Shown: piece after piece, positions 57,021 through 64,000 of the stretch
Layout of the letters: the number at the start of each line of letters is the position of its first letter
Position numbering within the stretch: position 1 is the first letter of the stretch
Assembly: GCF_051710625.1 (NCBI RefSeq)
Contig: NZ_JBPESN010000006.1
Location: 1 to 64,000 of the forward strand
DNA from: JBPESN01 sp051710625
GTDB taxonomy: Bacteria; Pseudomonadota; Gammaproteobacteria; Enterobacterales; Enterobacteriaceae
Direction: 5' to 3'
DNA: 64,000 nt
Notes under the pieces: generated by a model
What the model was told of the DNA's origin: nothing
The model's input: the letters and a program-made list of their open reading frames with translations, nothing else
Database searches by the model: none
Made by a program: the position numbers and the translations under genes

Positions 57021-57076
57021 AGAGTGGGTATGGTTGCGGTAAGAAGTGCACATTTAATCCGGCGGGCAAATTTACC

Positions 57077-59269
57077 GTGGACGACTGGGTGGCCAGTCTG
57101 GGCCTCGCCAAGCCGCAATCAAGTGAACGGCTGGCCGACATTTGGCGCTACTGCGAGCAGCGGTGCAAGGACCATCCAAACGCTTCCCTGCTGTTGTGGC
57201 GCGGCATCGAAATGGTAGAAATCTTGTCCATGCTGAGCATGGACAACGACAGCCTGTGCGCGGCGCTTTTGTTCCCGCTGGCCGATGCCCGCGTGGTGGA
57301 AGAAACGGTGCTGGAGGCGGAATTCGGCAAGAGCATTGTCGAACTGGTGCACGGCGTGCGCGATATGGACGCCATCCGCCAGTTGAAGGCAACCCATAAC
57401 GATTCGATTGCGCCGGAGCAGGTGGATAACGTGCGCCGCATGCTACTGGCGATCGTCGAGGATTTCCGCTGCGTGGTCATCAAGCGCGCCGAACGTATCG
57501 CCCATCTGCGCGAACTGAAAGATGCGCCGGAAGACGAACGGGTGCTGGCGGCGAAAGAGAGTAGCAATATCTATGTGCCGCTCGCCAATCGTCTCGGCAT
57601 CGGTCAGCTGAAATGGGAGCTGGAGGATTTCTGTTTCCGTTATTTGCATCCCGATGAATACAAGCGTATCGCCAAGCTGCTGCATGAGCGGCGTATCGCC
57701 CGGGAACAGTATATTGAGGATTTTGTCGCCTCCCTGCGCAAGGCCATGCAGGAAGAAGGACTGAAGGCCGATATTTACGGCCGGCCGAAGCACATCTACA
57801 GCATCTGGCGCAAAATGCAGAAAAAGACGCTGGAATTCGACGAACTGTTCGATGTGCGCGCGGTGCGGGTCGTGGTCGAGCGGGCGCAGGACTGCTATGC
57901 CGCGCTCGGCATTGTACATACGCACTTTCGCCACTTGCCGGACGAGTTCGACGATTACGTCGCCAACCCGAAACCCAACGGCTACCAGTCAATCCATACC
58001 GTAGTGCTGGGCCCGCGCGGCAAAACGCTAGAAATCCAGATTCGTACGCGCCAGATGCATGAAGATGCCGAGCTGGGCGTGGCCGCGCACTGGAAGTATA
58101 AAGAGGGCGGCACTGTCCTTACCCGCGGTCGCTCCAGCTACGAACAGCGTATCGCCTGGCTGCGCCAGCTGCTGGCCTGGCAGGAAGAGATGGCGGACTC
58201 CGGCGAAATGCTCGACGAAGTGCGCAGTCAAGTGTTCAACGATCGCGTGTATGTGTTTACGCCGAAAGGGGACGTGGTGGATCTGCTGGCCGGATCCACG
58301 CCGCTGGATTTCGCCTACCATATCCACAGCGACGTCGGCCACCGCTGTATCGGCGCTAAAATCAGCGGCCGCATCGTGCCATTTACCTATCAGTTGCGCA
58401 TGGGCGATCAGGTCGAAATCATCACTCAGAAACACTTGAACCCAAGCCGCGACTGGCTGAATCCCAATTTGGGTTACCTCACCACCAGCCGCGGGCGATC
58501 TAAGATCCATAACTGGTTCCGCAAGCAGGACCGGGATAAGAACATTGCCGCCGGACGTCAACTGCTGGAAGACGAACTGGAACACCTAAGCATCAGCGTG
58601 CGCGAGGCGGAAAAAATGCTGCTGCCGCGTTGCAACATCAATACGCTCGATGAACTGCTGGCAAGCATCGGCGGCGGCGACGTGCGCATCAATCAGACGG
58701 TCAACTATCTGCAGAGCAAGCTGAACAAGCCCAGCGCCGAAGAGAAAGACAAGGCAGACGGCGCTGCGCCAGCTGACGTAGAAAACCCCGTTGGTGCCGC
58801 GCAACCGCGACAACGGGCGGGTGGTCGTGGAGGGCGTAGGCAACCTGATGCCCCCCATATTGCCCGCTGCTGCCAGCCGATCCCGGGGAACGATATCAAC
58901 GGTTTTATCGGCCAGGGGCGCGGCATCTCCATCCATCGCGCCGATTGCGAACAGCTGGCGGACCTGCAGACCAACGCGCCGGCGCGCATCGTTGACGCGG
59001 TGTGGGGCGAGAGCTATTCCAGCGGCTATTCGCTGGTGGTGAGAGTGACCGCCAACGATCGCAGCAGCTTGCTGCGCGATATCACCACCATTCTGGCCAA
59101 CGAGAAGGGTAACGTGCTGGGCGTGGCCAGCCGCAGCGATGTGAAAAAACAGCTAGCCAGTATCGATATAAATATCGAAATCTATAACCAGCAGGTGCTG
59201 GGACGGGTATTGTCGAAACTTAACCAACTGCCAGACGTCATCGACGCGCGCCGGCTGCACGGAAATTGA
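57077..59269 (+). CDS. relA: (p)ppGpp synthetase RelA, damaged but nearly full-length
   Basis: Ribosome-bound stringent-response synthetase. The ancestral start is ATG 57030 (MVAVRSAH), but one base is missing after codon 8, so that frame fails. The long frame is open from GTG 57077 (VDDWVASLG), 730 codons, with no clear ribosome site. Pseudo-hydrolase and synthetase domains (ERIAHLRELKDAPEDERVLAAKE, YGRPKHIYSIWRKMQKK, NPKPNGYQSIHTVV), TGS (VYVFTPKGDVVDL) and ACT (LVVRVTANDRSSLLRDITTIL) are intact. About 100 bases (58745-58850) before the zinc-finger HIARCCQPIPG are read out of their ancestral frame owing to compensating insertions. Confidence 0.8.
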   Translation: MDDWVASLGLAKPQSSERLADIWRYCEQRCKDHPNASLLLWRGIEMVEILSMLSMDNDSLCAALLFPLADARVVEETVLEAEFGKSIVELVHGVRDMDAIRQLKATHNDSIAPEQVDNVRRMLLAIVEDFRCVVIKRAERIAHLRELKDAPEDERVLAAKESSNIYVPLANRLGIGQLKWELEDFCFRYLHPDEYKRIAKLLHERRIAREQYIEDFVASLRKAMQEEGLKADIYGRPKHIYSIWRKMQKKTLEFDELFDVRAVRVVVERAQDCYAALGIVHTHFRHLPDEFDDYVANPKPNGYQSIHTVVLGPRGKTLEIQIRTRQMHEDAELGVAAHWKYKEGGTVLTRGRSSYEQRIAWLRQLLAWQEEMADSGEMLDEVRSQVFNDRVYVFTPKGDVVDLLAGSTPLDFAYHIHSDVGHRCIGAKISGRIVPFTYQLRMGDQVEIITQKHLNPSRDWLNPNLGYLTTSRGRSKIHNWFRKQDRDKNIAAGRQLLEDELEHLSISVREAEKMLLPRCNINTLDELLASIGGGDVRINQTVNYLQSKLNKPSAEEKDKADGAAPADVENPVGAAQPRQRAGGRGGRRQPDAPHIARCCQPIPGNDINGFIGQGRGISIHRADCEQLADLQTNAPARIVDAVWGESYSSGYSLVVRVTANDRSSLLRDITTILANEKGNVLGVASRSDVKKQLASIDINIEIYNQQVLGRVLSKLNQLPDVIDARRLHGN

Positions 59270-59287
59270 CGCGTCAAAGGGCGTTTT

Positions 59288-60125
59288 ATGTCTGAACCAC
59301 ATGCCGCCACGGCGCTGCATCGGCTGTTGGCCATTATGACCCGTTTGCGCGATCCGCAAACGGGTTGTCCCTGGGACAAAAGCCAAACCCTGGATTCCAT
59401 TGCACCCTGCACCCTGGAAGAAACCTATGAGGTGCTCGATGCCATCACGCGCCGCGACTATGGTGACCGGCGCGCCGAGCTAGGCGACCTGCTGTTTCAG
59501 GTGGTGTTTTATGCCGAGCTGGTGCGTGAGGAAGGGCGATTTGATTTTGCCGCGGTCTGCGATGGCATCAGCGACAAGCTTGAGCGCCGACATCCGCACC
59601 TGTTCAGCGATGCTCGGCGATGCGCCGCTCGCGCCGACCGACCATCGCGAGCAGTGGTAATAGCTGAAAGCGCAGGAGCGGGCGGAAAAGTCCCGCCTGT
59701 CGCCGCTGGATGATATTCCCGCCGCGCTGCCTGCGCTGATGAAAGCGCAAAAAATCCAGCAGCGCTGCGCGGCGGTGGGCTTCGACTGGTCGACATTGGC
59801 GCCGGTGTTAACGAAAGTGCACGAAGAGATCGACGAAGTGATGCATGAGGCGCGGCAGCCGGAGGTCGATCCGGACAAGCTGGCGGGGGCGGTGGGGGAG
59901 CTGCCGTTCGCGACAGTAAATTTGTCGCGCCACCTGGGCCAGACGGCGGAAATCGCTTTGCAGCAGGCCAACCGCAAATTCGAGCGCCGCTTCCGCCAGG
60001 TGGAGGCGATTATCGGCGCGCAGGGACTTGACCTGAGGCAGGCCAGCCTGCAGCAAATGGAGGACGCCTGGCAACAGGTAAAGCGCCGGGCGTACAGGCG
60101 AGACCGCGGCAGCCGAGATGCTTAG
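59288..60125 (+). pseudogene. mazG: Nucleoside triphosphate pyrophosphohydrolase MazG, broken
   Basis: MazG hydrolyses NTPs and influences ppGpp levels. The N-terminal half is good (LRDPQTGCPWDKSQT, TLEETYEVLDAI, AELGDLLFQVVFYAEL, SDKLERRHPHLFSD). A frameshift near 59608, plus TAA and TAG in the ancestral frame near 59658-59663, separates the C-terminal half (SRLSPLDDIPAALPALMKAQKIQQRCA ... VHEEIDEVMHEARQ). The second active motif is degraded (AVGELPFATVN for family EMGDLLFATVN). Confidence 0.9.
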
Positions 60126-60281
60126 GCATCAGGTAAGGCGTTTACGCCAAGGGCGCAAGGGTCGCCACTAAAAGTGAATTTAATTCTATATTATAAATTA
60201 TTAACTATATTTTAACCTTGTTGCCTCGCACCCGGCGATACGGAAGGCCAACAGGCGTGCGTTGTGAACCAAAACGAATAT

Positions 60282-60310
60282 TTGTGGCGCAATGCGGCTT
60301 CAGGTATACT
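60282..60310 (+). promoter_or_regulatory. Putative sigma-70 promoter of pyrG
   Basis: -35 TTGTGG (60282-60287) and -10 TATACT (60305-60310) separated by 17 bases, 52 bases before the pyrG start. The spacing is ideal and the -10 is a good match. Confidence 0.6.
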
Positions 60311-60346
60311 GCCCTCCCGTCTTGGTTATTCCGTCTTTACACCTAA

Positions 60347-61999
<1,653 letters not shown>

Positions 62000-62036
62000 A
62001 AACAGGGGGCTGCCTGAGCGCGAGCGGCGCCGGTAG

Positions 62037-63380
<1,344 letters not shown>

Positions 63381-63442
63381 CGCCGGCACTCAGTCCTGCT
63401 CCGCGGCCCTTGGGGCCCTGAGCAGCGTCTGAAAGCAGTCAG

Positions 63443-63466
63443 GCCCGCTTCGGCGGGCTTTTTTTT
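63443..63466 (+). terminator. Rho-independent terminator after eno
   Basis: Stem gcccgc (63443-63448) with tetraloop ttcg and gcgggc (63453-63458), followed by eight or more T. It ends the pyrG-eno transcript. Confidence 0.93.
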
Positions 63467-63560
63467 ATTCATCGCTGCGGCCCGTGCCGAAAGCGGCTGA
63501 CGATTTCCGGCGGGTAGACAATACTCGGTCTTACCCGCAGCCGTCATTAATGAGAAAGCT

Positions 63561-64000
63561 ATACAGTACCCGCTTAATGAAATTTTCAGACACTCCAAGG
63601 CGAAGGCTATTTTACCGGCGTACCGGCGATATTTATCCGCCTGCAAGGTTGCCCGGTGGGCTGTAGTTGGTGCAATACCAAACACACCTAACAACAAGAC
63701 GAGGCCGACAGGGTGGTGGCGGGGGAAATCCAGTTAAAAACCGCTGACAGCAGCCGCTGGGCCAGCCTGACGGCGGAAGAGATCATCGCGCTGATGCTAG
63801 AGCAGGGCTGGACCGCCCGCCACGTGGTGATAACCGGCGGCGAGCCGTGCCTGCATGATTTGATGCCGCTGACCCACACGCTGGAGCAGCAGGGGTTTAG
63901 CTGCCAGATTGAAACTAACGAAACCCAGGAGATACATTGCACGCCGCAAACTTGGGTGACGGTATCGCCGAAGATCAACATGCGGGGGGGCTGCCGGTGC
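63561..64000 (+). pseudogene. queE: 7-carboxy-7-deazaguanine synthase QueE, broken (runs off window)
   Basis: QueE is the radical-SAM enzyme that forms the deazaguanine core of queuosine. The E. coli start MQYPINEMFQ aligns with ATA-CAG-TAC-CCG, so the initiator seems lost. A C is missing after ATTTTC, which shifts [34 protein letters not shown] (radical-SAM Cys motif intact) to another frame. A TAA follows where Trp is expected. The rest (TARHVVITGGEPCLHDLMPLTHTLEQQGFSCQIETNETQE) continues to the window end. Confidence 0.88.

Overview
The window looks like the chromosome of a Sodalis-type insect symbiont: an Enterobacterales genome early in degeneration. The gene content and protein sequences are clearly enterobacterial (gltA-sdhCDAB-sucABCD, tolQRAB-pal-cpoB, rpoE-rseABC, grpE/nadK, ssrA, pyrG-eno). 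About 22 genes are broken by one or a few stops, indels or internal deletions, with their remains still easy to align. That mixture, together with worn IS3-family copies, fits Sodalis glossinidius or a close relative. The species call is inference from memory of the families, not from a search.

Layout. 1-676: the end of an IS element abutting a gutted pxpC. 705-12296: gltA, facing sdhCDAB-sucABCD, giving citrate synthase, succinate dehydrogenase, 2-oxoglutarate dehydrogenase and succinyl-CoA synthetase, all intact. 13085-16762: the cytochrome bd operon, with cydA and cydB broken but cydX and ybgE intact, then a dead ybgC. 16759-21737: the intact Tol-Pal envelope system, followed by tRNA-Lys(TTT). 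22421-27919: nadA, a broken metallophosphoesterase, zitB, broken ybgS and aroG, and gpmA. 28040-31010: the gal operon (galM, galK, galT, galE), dead throughout and cut off inside galE.

An IS copy at 31333-32537 then joins this block to one that lies elsewhere in the E. coli map: rpoE-rseA-rseB-rseC and divergent nadB, a decayed AA10 chitin-active oxidase, dead trmN6, srmB, grcA (one amber codon), ung, grpE/nadK, dead recN, bamE, rnfH, ratA, smpB (poly-A frameshift) and ssrA. Downstream of ssrA is a small accessory patch: a PAS-type regulator cut by a third IS copy, phage-like small ORFs and a coiled-coil membrane protein. It ends at a 13-base relic of an IS end. Beyond it come dead barA, dead rlmD, relA (damaged but open), dead mazG, pyrG, eno with an internal amber codon, and dead queE running off the window.

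What remains intact is coherent: oxidative TCA cycle, envelope maintenance (Tol-Pal, BamE, sigma-E), NAD/NADP synthesis (nadA, nadB, nadK), CTP synthesis, zinc export and uracil repair. What is lost is bd-type respiration, galactose use, one DAHP synthase, RecN repair, BarA signalling and several RNA modifications. The most surprising items are stops or frameshifts in genes that should matter: eno (amber at codon 346), smpB (A9 tract one base short) and relA (compensating indels). I found no convincing new multi-gene system. The best leads are how these damaged core genes are expressed, the 14-residue tmRNA tag, and the ssrA-adjacent accessory patch.
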